A DNA stretch of 32,138 bases from a virus (IMGVR_UViG_3300025896_000114:1-32138), one strand, 5' to 3'. Positions 16,043-22,105 are shown, numbered from the stretch's first letter. Numbers and translations: made by a program. Notes: generated by a model not told the origin, from the letters alone.

Positions 16043-16611
16043 GCACCACCCGCGGATGACTGGTAGCGGACACTCTGCCCACGTTTGCCCGCGCGACGGT
16101 TACGGCCCAGCAAACTGAGCGCGCCGCCGGTCGAGCGCACGTACCCTAGGGCACTGGCAACCTGCTCACGCACGACAACATCGCCTTCCGCGACCGCCTT
16201 AAACATGGCGCCCGTGGCTTCCGCGTCGACCCCGGCCAGATCACAGACTTCGCGAAAGTCTCGCGTCCCGATCCAGCTTAACCACTTGTCCTGCGCGCGC
16301 ACCGCTTCGATGCAGTTCGGTTTCAGCAGGTCCCGCAACGCCTGCAGCAAGACCTCCTGCCACAGGCTCTGGCTTCGCGCCGCTTCGACGGCAGGCGCAA
16401 GCGCAGGATCCTCTTGTTCCGCCAGCAGCGCCCACCCGCGCGCGTCTTCGTCCCCGGTCTCGAGCCTGCCGGCCCCTTGGCTGGGGCCGGCAGGGTTTCT
16501 TGCAGTCAGTCGCTGCGGGGGGAATTCTGATTCAGCCTCGGGATCGGCGTGGAGCGCCTTCATCCGCGCGCTTACCGCCGCGGCCGCCGGGCTAAGCCGC
16601 TTCTTCGGCAC
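16039..16611 (-). CDS. Early phage protein of unknown function
   Basis: The product is 190 aa. A disordered, proline-rich N-terminal third precedes a helical C-terminal half containing WLSWIGTRDFREVCDLAGVDAE, a pattern often seen in early genes preceding primases of alphaproteobacterial phages (recalled). The basic end (RNRRAGKRGQSVRYQ) suggests nucleic-acid contact. GTG at 16611 is chosen, with GGAG 7 bases upstream; it overlaps the Cro-like gene by 20 bases. It lies second in the leftward early operon, before primase and helicase, suggesting a replication or regulatory accessory. Confidence 0.6.
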   Translation of the reverse strand: MPKKRLSPAAAAVSARMKALHADPEAESEFPPQRLTARNPAGPSQGAGRLETGDEDARGWALLAEQEDPALAPAVEAARSQSLWQEVLLQALRDLLKPNCIEAVRAQDKWLSWIGTRDFREVCDLAGVDAEATGAMFKAVAEGDVVVREQVASALGYVRSTGGALSLLGRNRRAGKRGQSVRYQSSAGGA

Positions 16612-16897
16612 AGGCCTGCTCCATACGCTCAGAGGCCTCGCCTACAAACGGGGATTGTACAGGCCCAGCCGCGGGCGCACGCTCGTCCTGCGGGAAGAAG
16701 TCCTCCGCAGTAAGCGGGACGCCAAGAACGGTCGCGCGGTTGAGCAGAAAGCCGATGCCCGATGCAGGAATGCGCCTCCGCTGCCGCCACATCGCCAGCC
16801 GCGCCGGGCTCACGCCCAACTCGCGTGCCACTGCGGCGTCAGTGCTGACGTTGAGGCGGGACTTGAAGCGCTGAAGAACCGTATCTGGGGACATCAT
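16592..16897 (-). CDS. Cro/CI-type helix-turn-helix regulator, first gene of the leftward early operon
   Basis: The product is 101 aa from the first of two tandem ATG codons. The N-terminal half is a CI-repressor-type HTH: VLQRFKSRLNVSTDAAVARELGVSPARLAMWRQRRRIP, then a GVPLTAEDFF end. The C-terminal 35 residues look disordered. The gene is divergent from the CI-like gene, as expected of a Cro. An alternative start at 16939 (115 aa) has GGAG 7 bases upstream, but it would lie upstream of the -35. The operator-overlapped promoter at 16934-16906 would give an mRNA starting within about 3 bases of the ATGATG, that is, a leaderless message. The start therefore remains open. Confidence 0.75.
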   Translation of the reverse strand: MMSPDTVLQRFKSRLNVSTDAAVARELGVSPARLAMWRQRRRIPASGIGFLLNRATVLGVPLTAEDFFPQDERAPAAGPVQSPFVGEASERMEQACAEEAA

Positions 16898-16905
16898 GGC
16901 CGCAG

Positions 16906-16934
16906 AGGCTACTAACACCTCGTTAGTCACGCAA
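16906..16934 (-). promoter_or_regulatory. Leftward early promoter with operator O1
   Basis: On the minus strand TTGCGT (16934-16929) and TAGCCT (16911-16906) are 17 bases apart. The palindrome ACTAAC-N5-GTTAGT (16911-16927) fills the spacer. The core TAAC-N5-GTTA recurs in the same relative place in the promoter at 18841. The -10 is a weak match. This would be the lytic promoter for the Cro-like, primase and helicase genes, shut by the CI-like repressor. Confidence 0.6.
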
Positions 16935-16984
16935 GACATTTTTTTGCTCCGGCCGGCCGGCGCGACCCTGCATACCCGCGCGCT

Positions 16985-17623
16985 ATGAGGCAGCCAACGA
17001 CCGCTGAGCGTTTGCGTGCTATCCGCGACCGCCTCGGAATCGAGAACGCCGCGGATCTGGCGCGCGCAATCGGCGTAGAGCCAGCAACCTATCGCCAGTG
17101 GGAGAACCCGAAGCGCGCCAAAAGCCGGCCGTCGCTCGATCTGGATCTAGTTGAGCAGCTGGCCGCGCTCGCTGTGAATCGCGGCCTAGACGTAGCGCCG
17201 GTCTATGCGCTGGCCGGCTACGACGTGCGCGGACCTGTCGGCCCACGCGGGCTAGCTGACTACGGCGCCGTCCGCTACCTGCCGCCGGAGCGCTCGCCGC
17301 TGCAAGCCGCGATTGCCGCCTGGCAGGCCGCAGGACAGAATCGCGAGCCATGGGTGATGCGCGATGCCGGCCTGTTTCTGGCGGGCGTCTTGCCCGGCGA
17401 TGTCGCCATCGTCGATCTCGGCCGCCCGCCTCCGGCCGGCGCGATCGTGCTCGCCTCGATCGACGGCGCGCACGGCTGGCACCGCTCGGTGCTCAGGCTC
17501 TATCGCCCGCCTTATTTGGTGGCACAGACGGCCGACGCAAGCCTGCTCACCCCGGTGTTGATCGATGAGGCGACGGTGATCGTCCGCGGCCCGGTCATCG
17601 CCGTACTGCGCGAACTGGGGTGA
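16985..17623 (+). CDS. CI-like phage repressor with degenerate S24-type C-terminal domain
   Basis: The product is 212 aa. The N-terminal HTH spans residues about 8-50 (LRAIRDRLGIENAADLARAIGVEPATYRQWE). The C-terminal domain has the LexA/CI fold pattern LFLAGVLPGDVAIVDL (130-145), AGAIVLASIDG (151-161) and RSVLRLY (167-173). The residues that should be the catalytic Ser and Lys are L130 and L170, so self-cleavage is not expected. No ribosome site precedes the ATG, suggesting a leaderless or maintenance-type transcript. It is divergent from the Cro-like gene with O1 in between. It should maintain lysogeny by binding TAAC-N5-GTTA sites. Confidence 0.82.
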   Translation: MRQPTTAERLRAIRDRLGIENAADLARAIGVEPATYRQWENPKRAKSRPSLDLDLVEQLAALAVNRGLDVAPVYALAGYDVRGPVGPRGLADYGAVRYLPPERSPLQAAIAAWQAAGQNREPWVMRDAGLFLAGVLPGDVAIVDLGRPPPAGAIVLASIDGAHGWHRSVLRLYRPPYLVAQTADASLLTPVLIDEATVIVRGPVIAVLRELG

Positions 17624-17632
17624 ATTTTCCTG

Positions 17633-17669
17633 TTGATACGCTAGCTCCAATGTCCGATAATGCGGACAT
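17633..17669 (+). promoter_or_regulatory. Strong promoter with its own inverted-repeat operator
   Basis: TTGATA (17633-17638), a 17-base spacer and GATAAT (17656-17661) give a good sigma-70-type promoter. The inverted repeat ATGTCCG (17650-17656) with CGGACAT (17663-17669) encloses the -10 and differs from the TAAC-N5-GTTA operators. It drives the three-gene cassette downstream and is probably controlled by a different regulator, perhaps the HTH protein encoded at the end of the cassette. Confidence 0.65.
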
Positions 17670-17719
17670 TCGATGAGCGCGGGCATGAGGCCGGCGCCAA
17701 CCAGGGCGAGGAGGCCCAG

Positions 17720-18007
17720 ATGAACAAACGCCAGTTCTTGCGTCTTGAATACCAAGATCGCGACATCGAGCTCCGCCGCGCTGCGCGAGCTGTTGATGGC
17801 GCGCTGAACCTTTGGGGCCGCGAGACAATTGATGAGTTGATACAGGCCGCGCACGAAGGCGCCGGCGCCGACGAGAGGCTGATCGCACAGGTCAGCAAGG
17901 TGTCGTCGCCGGACTTCCCCGCATCGTTCGTCCGCGCCGCCCAGCCGGCGTGCAACACATATCTCCGATATGCACGCTACTGGCGTGCCGCGGCTGAACG
18001 GGATTGA
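17720..18007 (+). CDS. Unknown small protein, first gene of accessory cassette
   Basis: The product is 95 aa, highly charged and helical (MNKRQFLRLEYQDRDIELRR at the start), with no signal peptide or membrane segment. ATG at 17720 is chosen over an upstream in-frame ATG because GAGGAGG lies about 5 bases before it. It lies about 50 bases downstream of a strong promoter/operator and 12 bases before the next gene. No family is recognised. The cassette position next to the repressor gene suggests expression in the lysogen. Confidence 0.65.
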   Translation: MNKRQFLRLEYQDRDIELRRAARAVDGALNLWGRETIDELIQAAHEGAGADERLIAQVSKVSSPDFPASFVRAAQPACNTYLRYARYWRAAAERD

Positions 18008-18019
18008 AGGAGTAAAGCA

Positions 18020-18343
18020 ATGGAGAGACTGCATCTATTTGGCAGAGATTACGGTTACAGCAATATTTCCATTGACATCTATGGTTACTACACACCGGAA
18101 GGGTTTCTGGTGGCTGTCCCTGCCAGGTATCCCTTTTGGGAGCAGGGATACATGGAGGGTGACCACTGGATCGAGTACGCCGATCCCCTCATGGTCAGTG
18201 ATTATGCGGGGGGAGCGGGTGGACGTCCGAGATTCACCATCAGCAGGGCGTCTCCGGAGGTAGACCCGAAGGGCTGGATATGGCCCGGGGAGATAATCAC
18301 CGAGAATGCCAAGACGGGTATTCATCCGCACCGGCCACTCTGA
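18020..18343 (+). CDS. Unknown small protein with atypical, AT-richer composition (moron candidate)
   Basis: The product is 107 aa, rich in aromatic residues and glycine (GRDYGYSNISIDIYGYYTPEGF; later WIWPGEIITENAKTG), likely a beta-rich globular domain. AAGGAG lies 7 bases before the ATG. The first half of the gene is visibly less GC-rich than its neighbours, and codons such as AGA, ATA and TTT are used freely, indicating recent transfer. No family is recognised. It is a good candidate for a lysogenic-conversion, superinfection-exclusion or defence function, but nothing in the sequence decides this. Confidence 0.7.
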   Translation: MERLHLFGRDYGYSNISIDIYGYYTPEGFLVAVPARYPFWEQGYMEGDHWIEYADPLMVSDYAGGAGGRPRFTISRASPEVDPKGWIWPGEIITENAKTGIHPHRPL

Positions 18344-18358
18344 GGCCGGGATCAGAAG

Positions 18359-18601
18359 ATGCGCGGCATGACCCCCGCTGATCTCGCGATCATTGGTGAG
18401 GCCCTGTACGGGCCTCGCTGGCGGATGCCGTTAGCGAGTGCGCTCGAAGTCAACGAGCGCACCGTTCGCCGCTGGTGCGCCGGCACCTCCCCGGTGCCGC
18501 GCGGCGCCGCGGCCGAGCTGCAGGCGTTGCTGGAGCGCGCCGAACAAAAGCTGGCCGCCGCGAAGGCCACGCTGGCAGCGGCAGCAGACTTTCCAGCCTG
18601 A
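18359..18601 (+). CDS. Small helix-turn-helix protein
   Basis: The product is 80 aa. The HTH is centred on ALEVNERTVRRWCAGTSPVPRG (residues about 29-50), followed by an alanine-rich coiled-coil helix that could dimerise. The motif RRWCAGTSPVP closely parallels KRYRAGTSAVP in the 62-aa protein encoded at 20606, so the two are paralogous mini-HTH proteins. It is the last gene of the cassette, followed 4 bases after its stop by an intrinsic terminator. It is the natural candidate to bind the CGGACAT inverted repeat at the cassette promoter, by inference only. Confidence 0.7.
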   Translation: MRGMTPADLAIIGEALYGPRWRMPLASALEVNERTVRRWCAGTSPVPRGAAAELQALLERAEQKLAAAKATLAAAADFPA

Positions 18602-18605
18602 AATC

Positions 18606-18628
18606 ACGGGTGTCTTGCGCCCGTTTTT
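18606..18628 (+). terminator. Intrinsic terminator ending the accessory cassette
   Basis: ACGGG (18606-18610) pairs with CCCGT (18620-18624) around a 9-base loop, followed directly by a T-run. It lies just after the HTH gene stop. The following 18629-18840 stretch holds no convincing gene; the only small frame with a ring of sense is a 23-codon hydrophobic peptide (18741-18812) without a clear ribosome site. Confidence 0.6.
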
Positions 18629-18840
18629 GTGCGGGCCGCCGGTGTTCACGGTTTTGCCGCGCGGTTTTTGCCTAGCGCGGCCGACTTACTTACAATCCGT
18701 CGGCGAGCTCGCCGGGCAGGGTGCTGCCACGCCGGCCAAAATGGCCGCAACCAGCGCCGGCACCCTGGCCATCGCTTTGATGCTCATGGCAGCACTGTAT
18801 CTCCGGCCATAGCGGCGTTGCAATCGGACAACATTTTTTG

Positions 18841-18869
18841 TTGACACGCGTAACAATTTGTTATTCAGT
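18841..18869 (+). promoter_or_regulatory. Rightward promoter with operator O2
   Basis: A perfect TTGACA (18841-18846) is preceded by a T-rich patch. The palindrome TAACAATTTGTTA (18851-18863) follows, and a weak -10 TTCAGT (18864-18869) lies at 17-base spacing. The palindrome fits TAAC-N5-GTTA, shared with O1. Repressor binding would block polymerase here. The transcript would start near 18876 and first cover a structured leader ending in a terminator. Confidence 0.65.
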
Positions 18870-18875
18870 TAGCAC

Positions 18876-18997
18876 CGCTGCATCCGTGCAGCTCAGCCGC
18901 TCCCGCTCCTCCCTCGGGCGCGGCTCGGGCATGACCCAGATGCCCAGCGGCAGATGACTGGAGGGCCGCGGCCGGAAAGCTCGGCCCTCCTTTTTTT
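18876..18997 (+). ncRNA. Structured leader or small RNA, about 120 nt, ending in an intrinsic terminator
   Basis: Downstream of the O2 promoter the RNA would fold into GCTGCA/TGCAGC (18877-18892), then GGGCAT/ATGCCC (18927-18945), then the terminator hairpin at 18960-18997. No gene is needed to explain it. A minimal frame of 8 codons (18931-18957) stops just before the terminator stem and might be an attenuator peptide, though it lacks a good ribosome site. It may be a free-standing regulatory RNA (as in P22 sar or P4 immunity RNA) or an antitermination-controlled leader for the genes from 19013. The 5' end is estimated from the promoter. Confidence 0.5.
18960..18997 (+). terminator. Strong intrinsic terminator within the leader
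   Basis: GGAGGGCCG (18960-18968) pairs perfectly with CGGCCCTCC (18982-18990) around 13 bases, followed by seven T residues. It lies 16 bases before the ATG of the next gene, on the same strand, so it must be read through, or the next gene needs another promoter. Confidence 0.85.
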
Positions 18998-19012
18998 CGA
19001 GGAGCACCGCTG

Positions 19013-19351
19013 ATGACCGAGGTTCTGCTGTTCGTTCGGGTCGATATCCTGAATCCGACCACCCACGACCGCGCCGACACGCCGCGCTGCGTGGCCATCC
19101 GCACCGACACTTGCCTGCAGCCGGCCGTGCTGCAGCAGCTGCTGGTCGAGGCGCTGCACAGGGAATACCGCTCCTGGCGCGCCGGGCCGGTAGCACCCGC
19201 CAAGCCGTCCCTATGGCGGCGCTTGCCGGCCTGGCTGCAGGCGCTGATCAAGCCTGCCGTCATCATGCGGCGCAAGCTGCCGGCTGCAGCCGGCGCGCGC
19301 CCGGCAACGCCGCTGGCGGCCATCGGCCAGCCGCGGCGGAGGGCGTTCTGA
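19013..19351 (+). CDS. Unknown early protein, basic C-terminus
   Basis: The product is 112 aa. The first 45 residues look like a compact alpha/beta unit (MTEVLLFVRVDILNPTTHDR, then LQQLLVEALHREY). The rest is arginine- and proline-rich with a hydrophobic stretch, LPAWLQALIKPAVI. GAGGAG lies 8 bases before the ATG. It is the first gene after the leader terminator and heads a run of small overlapping genes up to the Xis-like gene. No family is recognised. Confidence 0.65.
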   Translation: MTEVLLFVRVDILNPTTHDRADTPRCVAIRTDTCLQPAVLQQLLVEALHREYRSWRAGPVAPAKPSLWRRLPAWLQALIKPAVIMRRKLPAAAGARPATPLAAIGQPRRRAF

Positions 19352-19383
19352 TCCAAGACGCCGAAAAAAAACGACGGACTGCG

Positions 19384-19644
19384 ATGGCCGATGATGCCGT
19401 ATCGACAAACGATCCGCCCTGCGGAAACTATGTGACGACTTGCGGCGAAGTACTGGCAGTCGTGAATAAAAATAACCTTGGCTTCGAGCTGTCCCTCAAA
19501 GCGCTCCTTGCGGTGGCAGGAACAATCATCAGCCAGGAACGCGAGGCACAGCCTTTTACTCTGCCTGAAAAGCTTTTCATTGTGGAGCTGGCCCAGGTGC
19601 TATTCCATGCTGGCAAACTGCCCGCTGTTATTTCATTGTCATAA
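19384..19644 (+). CDS. Unknown small protein, less GC-rich
   Basis: The product is 86 aa, helical (LSLKALLAVAGTIISQE; PEKLFIVELAQVLFHAGK). The ribosome site is weak: an A-run and GACGGAC precede the ATG, so the start could be a little upstream in the same frame. Base composition is visibly lower in GC than neighbouring genes, which supports an independently acquired real gene. No family is recognised. Confidence 0.55.
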   Translation: MADDAVSTNDPPCGNYVTTCGEVLAVVNKNNLGFELSLKALLAVAGTIISQEREAQPFTLPEKLFIVELAQVLFHAGKLPAVISLS

Positions 19645-19659
19645 CTAAAGGACGGTGAA

Positions 19660-19776
19660 ATGCGTAAACACCTGTACGAGATATACTGCGATCACGCTGC
19701 CGGATGGCACGGCAAGTCCCTGTGGGGCCCGGAGCTTCAGCAGCGCGTCGGCTTGCTCGACGGAGGGCCGTGGTGA
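19660..19776 (+). CDS. Micro-ORF, 38 aa
   Basis: The peptide starts MRKHLYEIYCDHAAGW and ends LLDGGPW. It has AAGGA about 8 bases before its ATG, and its TGA overlaps the ATG of the next gene (TGATG). The ribosome site plus the overlap chain with three further genes supports translation. It is tryptophan-, histidine- and tyrosine-rich with no membrane segment and no recognised family. Confidence 0.55.
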   Translation: MRKHLYEIYCDHAAGWHGKSLWGPELQQRVGLLDGGPW

Positions 19777-19970
19777 TGCCACCCGACGAGGCCGGAGCGC
19801 CGCCGCAACCGTCCGAGGATATTTGCCGCCAGGCCATCTGGCGGCTGGTCGGCGCGCTGGCCAGCCAAAGGGCGGCGGGCGACAGCATCCTGCGCACGAT
19901 CACCGATTTGCACACCATGATCGAGAACCTGGACCGCCGCCTTCGACGGATCGAGGAGCGGCAGCGATGA
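19776..19970 (+). CDS. Small coiled-coil protein
   Basis: The product is 64 aa. After a proline-rich start, residues about 15-64 form a continuous amphipathic helix ending HTMIENLDRRLRRIEERQR, a typical coiled coil. It starts in a TGATG overlap and ends in an ATGA overlap, so it is translationally coupled both ways. A longer open frame upstream has no ribosome site and would overlap the 38-aa gene. Function unknown. Confidence 0.6.
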   Translation: MPPDEAGAPPQPSEDICRQAIWRLVGALASQRAAGDSILRTITDLHTMIENLDRRLRRIEERQR

Positions 19971-20227
19971 GCTGCGCACTTAAGCTGCATGTCGCCGGGC
20001 CAGCGAGAAGGCAGACCACCATGAGCATCAGCAACATGTTTCGGTTCCTGGCTTACCAACAGCTCAACTGCGGCCGCGGCTGGCGGCTGCTCAGCCGCGG
20101 CGAGGAGGCGCTGTCGTGCGCGCGCCGCGCGCGCTACTGGCATCGCTGCTGGATCGAGCAGCGCATTGCCGAGCGCGGCTGTCCGTCCCGGCCGGCAGCC
20201 TTGACCGCGCCGCGGGCTGCGCCATGA
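19967..20227 (+). CDS. Small basic, cysteine-containing protein
   Basis: The product is 86 aa and starts in an ATGA overlap. An internal ATG at 20021 (MSISNMFRFLAYQQL) is preceded by AGAAGG and is an alternative start giving 68 aa. The sequence is arginine-rich with scattered cysteines and tryptophans (CARRARYWHRCWIEQR), suggesting a small nucleic-acid- or metal-binding protein. No family is recognised. The TGA overlaps the ATG of the Xis-like gene. Confidence 0.55.
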   Translation: MSCALKLHVAGPARRQTTMSISNMFRFLAYQQLNCGRGWRLLSRGEEALSCARRARYWHRCWIEQRIAERGCPSRPAALTAPRAAP

Positions 20228-20505
20228 CCGCGCCGGGCCTGCTCAACGCCGCCCAGACCGCGCGGCTGATCGGCATGCCGCCAACCGCTTTCTACGAGCG
20301 GCGCCAGCAGATGCAGGATCAGGGCTTTCCGGCGCCGCACTTGGAGTTCCGCGCCGGCCGCGGCCACACGACGCGCCGCTACTGGTCGCGGCTCGCCGTC
20401 GAAGCCTGGCTCGCCGCCAGGCCGCCCGTCAATTTTGGTAAGCACGACGTCGAGGACGCTGGCCTGCAAACCGCGCGCCAGGTCTACGTGCTACGGGTGT
20501 CGTGA
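20224..20505 (+). CDS. Excisionase / AlpA-like winged-helix DNA-binding protein
   Basis: The product is 93 aa. LLNAAQTARLIGMPPTAFYERRQQM (residues about 6-30) is the HTH, followed by GFPAPHLEF, TRRYWSRLAVEAWLAAR, the usual layout of AlpA/Xis-type MerR-like proteins, in which the beta-hairpin wing precedes an aromatic/Arg residue pair and a final helix. Such proteins direct excision or act as transcription activators. It is 300 bases upstream of the integrase gene, fitting recombination directionality. It starts in an ATGA overlap and is followed by a hairpin and an intrinsic terminator. Confidence 0.7.
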   Translation: MTAPGLLNAAQTARLIGMPPTAFYERRQQMQDQGFPAPHLEFRAGRGHTTRRYWSRLAVEAWLAARPPVNFGKHDVEDAGLQTARQVYVLRVS

Positions 20506-20506
20506 C

Positions 20507-20533
20507 CACGCGCGGTTCTCCAGCCCGCGCGTG
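20507..20533 (+). other. Stem-loop after the Xis-like gene
   Basis: CACGCGCGG (20507-20515) pairs perfectly with CCGCGCGTG (20525-20533) around 9 bases. No T-run follows. It stands directly ahead of the intrinsic terminator at 20542, giving a tandem hairpin that may slow polymerase or protect the 3' end of the early message. Confidence 0.55.
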
Positions 20534-20541
20534 AACCTCAG

Positions 20542-20579
20542 CCTGCGTGGTACGCCTCCCGCCACGCAGGCATTTTTTT
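20542..20579 (+). terminator. Intrinsic terminator before the HTH-integrase pair
   Basis: CCTGCGTGG (20542-20550) pairs perfectly with CCACGCAGG (20562-20570) around 11 bases, followed by CA and seven T residues. It separates early-gene transcription from the integrase operon, implying that the HTH-integrase pair has its own promoter in the AT-rich 20571-20605 stretch. No clear -35/-10 pair is resolved there. Confidence 0.85.
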
Positions 20580-20605
20580 ACTTGCATCGGTATCATTATG
20601 AGCCC

Positions 20606-20794
20606 ATGATTATTGACATGACACACATTGACTTCACGAACTGGATGAAGCGGCTGGGGCTGCGGATCAGGGATGCCGAGGATCTGCTCGGCCGATCGGC
20701 AGCCACCATCAAGCGCTATCGCGCCGGCACCTCGGCGGTGCCAAAGCCGGTCGCCGCGCTTTGCCGGCGGATCGAACAGGAGCGTCGGTCATGA
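20606..20794 (+). CDS. Mini helix-turn-helix protein upstream of integrase
   Basis: The product is 62 aa. The HTH is WMKRLGLRIRDAEDLLGRSAATIKRYRAGTSAVP (residues about 14-47), like the C-terminal part of the 80-aa HTH protein at 18359. The start at 20606 has no clear ribosome site; ATG at 20618 is an alternative. The TGA overlaps the integrase ATG (ATGA), so it probably regulates integrase dosage or transcription, or helps build the intasome. This is inference from coupling. Confidence 0.65.
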   Translation: MIIDMTHIDFTNWMKRLGLRIRDAEDLLGRSAATIKRYRAGTSAVPKPVAALCRRIEQERRS

Positions 20795-21927
20795 AGGTCT
20801 CGGTGCCGTATCTCGTCACCCGCACCAGCCGTGAAGGCCGGGTGCGGTTCTACTGGTCGCCGGCGGCACGCCTGGTGCGCCAAGGCTGGGCCGTGCGCCG
20901 GCTGGCCGACGATCCGCTCGCCGCGCGCGCCGAAGCCGAGGCCCTCAATACCGCACTGAACGCCTGGCGGTCAGGCGATCAGCCGCAAGCGGCCGCGCGC
21001 GACACTCTGGAAGCGGCAGTGCGGGCCTGGCAGACCTCGCGGCTGTGGCACGAGCTGCGGCCCGCTACGCAGCGCTTCTATCGGCAGAACCTGGTCGTGC
21101 TGACGACCGCCTGGGGCGATCTGCCGCTGCGCGGGATCAATCGGCGCGCCCTTGAAGCGCTGTACGTGAAGTTGCGCGCCAACACGCCGGCGAAGGCGAA
21201 GGCGGTGCTGCGCACCTGCCAGGCGCTGCTGCGCTACGCCGTCCATGCCGAGCTGATCACCGAGGAAAACAATCCCTGCCGCAAGATGCGGCTGACCGGC
21301 ACGGCCGCCAAGGGGCGGGTGTGGTCGGACACGGCCGTGGCCAAGGTCGTTGCGGCCGCCGATGCAATCGGCCAGCACGGCATCGGCACGGCGGTCGAGC
21401 TCAATGCCTGGTGCGGGCAGCGCCAGGCGGACGTGCTCGCGTGGCGACGGCCGGAGGTCACCGGCGACGGCAGGATCCGCGTCACGCAGGCCAAGACCGG
21501 CGCGGCCGTCTCGTTGCCGGTCGGCATCGTGCCGCACCTGGTCGAGCGGCTCGCAGCCGAGCACGCCCGCTCGGCGGCACGGCCGGTGCAAAGCCCCTAT
21601 CTGGTCGTTGACGGGCGCGGACGGCCGTTCAAGGCCGATCACTTCCGGCACACGTTCGCCGCTGTTCGGACGGCGGCCGCCAACAACGCGCGCGCCGCAG
21701 GCGACGAGGCGCTCGCGGCCGAGATCGAGGGCGTCGATTTCATGCACCTGCGGCACACGGCCGTGGCACGCCTCGCCGAGGCCGGATGCGAGCTGGCTGA
21801 GATCGCCGCGATCACCGGCCACACGCTCACGAGCTGCACCCAGATCATCGACCGCTACCTAGTCCGCACCGAGCGCCTGGCAGAGCGTGCCTTCCAGCGG
21901 CGTATGGACGTCGGCAGGCCGCGATAG
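20791..21927 (+). CDS. int: Tyrosine-recombinase integrase
   Basis: The product is 378 aa. The N-terminal region carries arm-binding and core-binding (SAM-like, residues about 70-165) domains. The catalytic residues are R211 (CGQRQADVLAW), K235 (TQAKTGA), H319-x-R321 (MHLRHT), H344 (ITGHT) and the nucleophile Y356 (IIDRY), so the enzyme looks intact. It recombines phage attP with the 3' end of a host tRNA-Lys gene; the matching core lies about 245 bases downstream. The ATG overlaps the stop of the mini-HTH gene. A longer frame upstream is disfavoured by the overlap. Confidence 0.95.
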   Translation: MKVSVPYLVTRTSREGRVRFYWSPAARLVRQGWAVRRLADDPLAARAEAEALNTALNAWRSGDQPQAAARDTLEAAVRAWQTSRLWHELRPATQRFYRQNLVVLTTAWGDLPLRGINRRALEALYVKLRANTPAKAKAVLRTCQALLRYAVHAELITEENNPCRKMRLTGTAAKGRVWSDTAVAKVVAAADAIGQHGIGTAVELNAWCGQRQADVLAWRRPEVTGDGRIRVTQAKTGAAVSLPVGIVPHLVERLAAEHARSAARPVQSPYLVVDGRGRPFKADHFRHTFAAVRTAAANNARAAGDEALAAEIEGVDFMHLRHTAVARLAEAGCELAEIAAITGHTLTSCTQIIDRYLVRTERLAERAFQRRMDVGRPR

Positions 21928-22105
21928 CGGCGCGCCTGTAAGCCTTGCGCTGCCCGGCCGCCCCCCAGCCGGCCGAAGGTCGGATGCGCGTCTGGAGCCA
22001 TTTATGGAAGCCAGAACAGCGACCGCCAGCGGCGCCTCAGAAACGTAACCGCCGCCACCTATGCGATAGCCGCATCGCGTCACGGGGAACATTCTGCGCA
22101 CCGGA

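Noticed and set aside
17252-18034. 260-aa minus-strand frame over the repressor and cassette
   Set aside because: It overlaps the repressor, the promoter and two plus-strand genes with good ribosome sites, and matches no family.
18629-18840. Gene in the 212-base gap before the rightward promoter
   Set aside because: Only a 23-codon hydrophobic frame lacking a ribosome site is present; too weak to list as a gene.
20971-21822. 283-aa minus-strand frame opposite the integrase
   Set aside because: The integrase on the plus strand has all catalytic residues; the antisense frame is a GC shadow.
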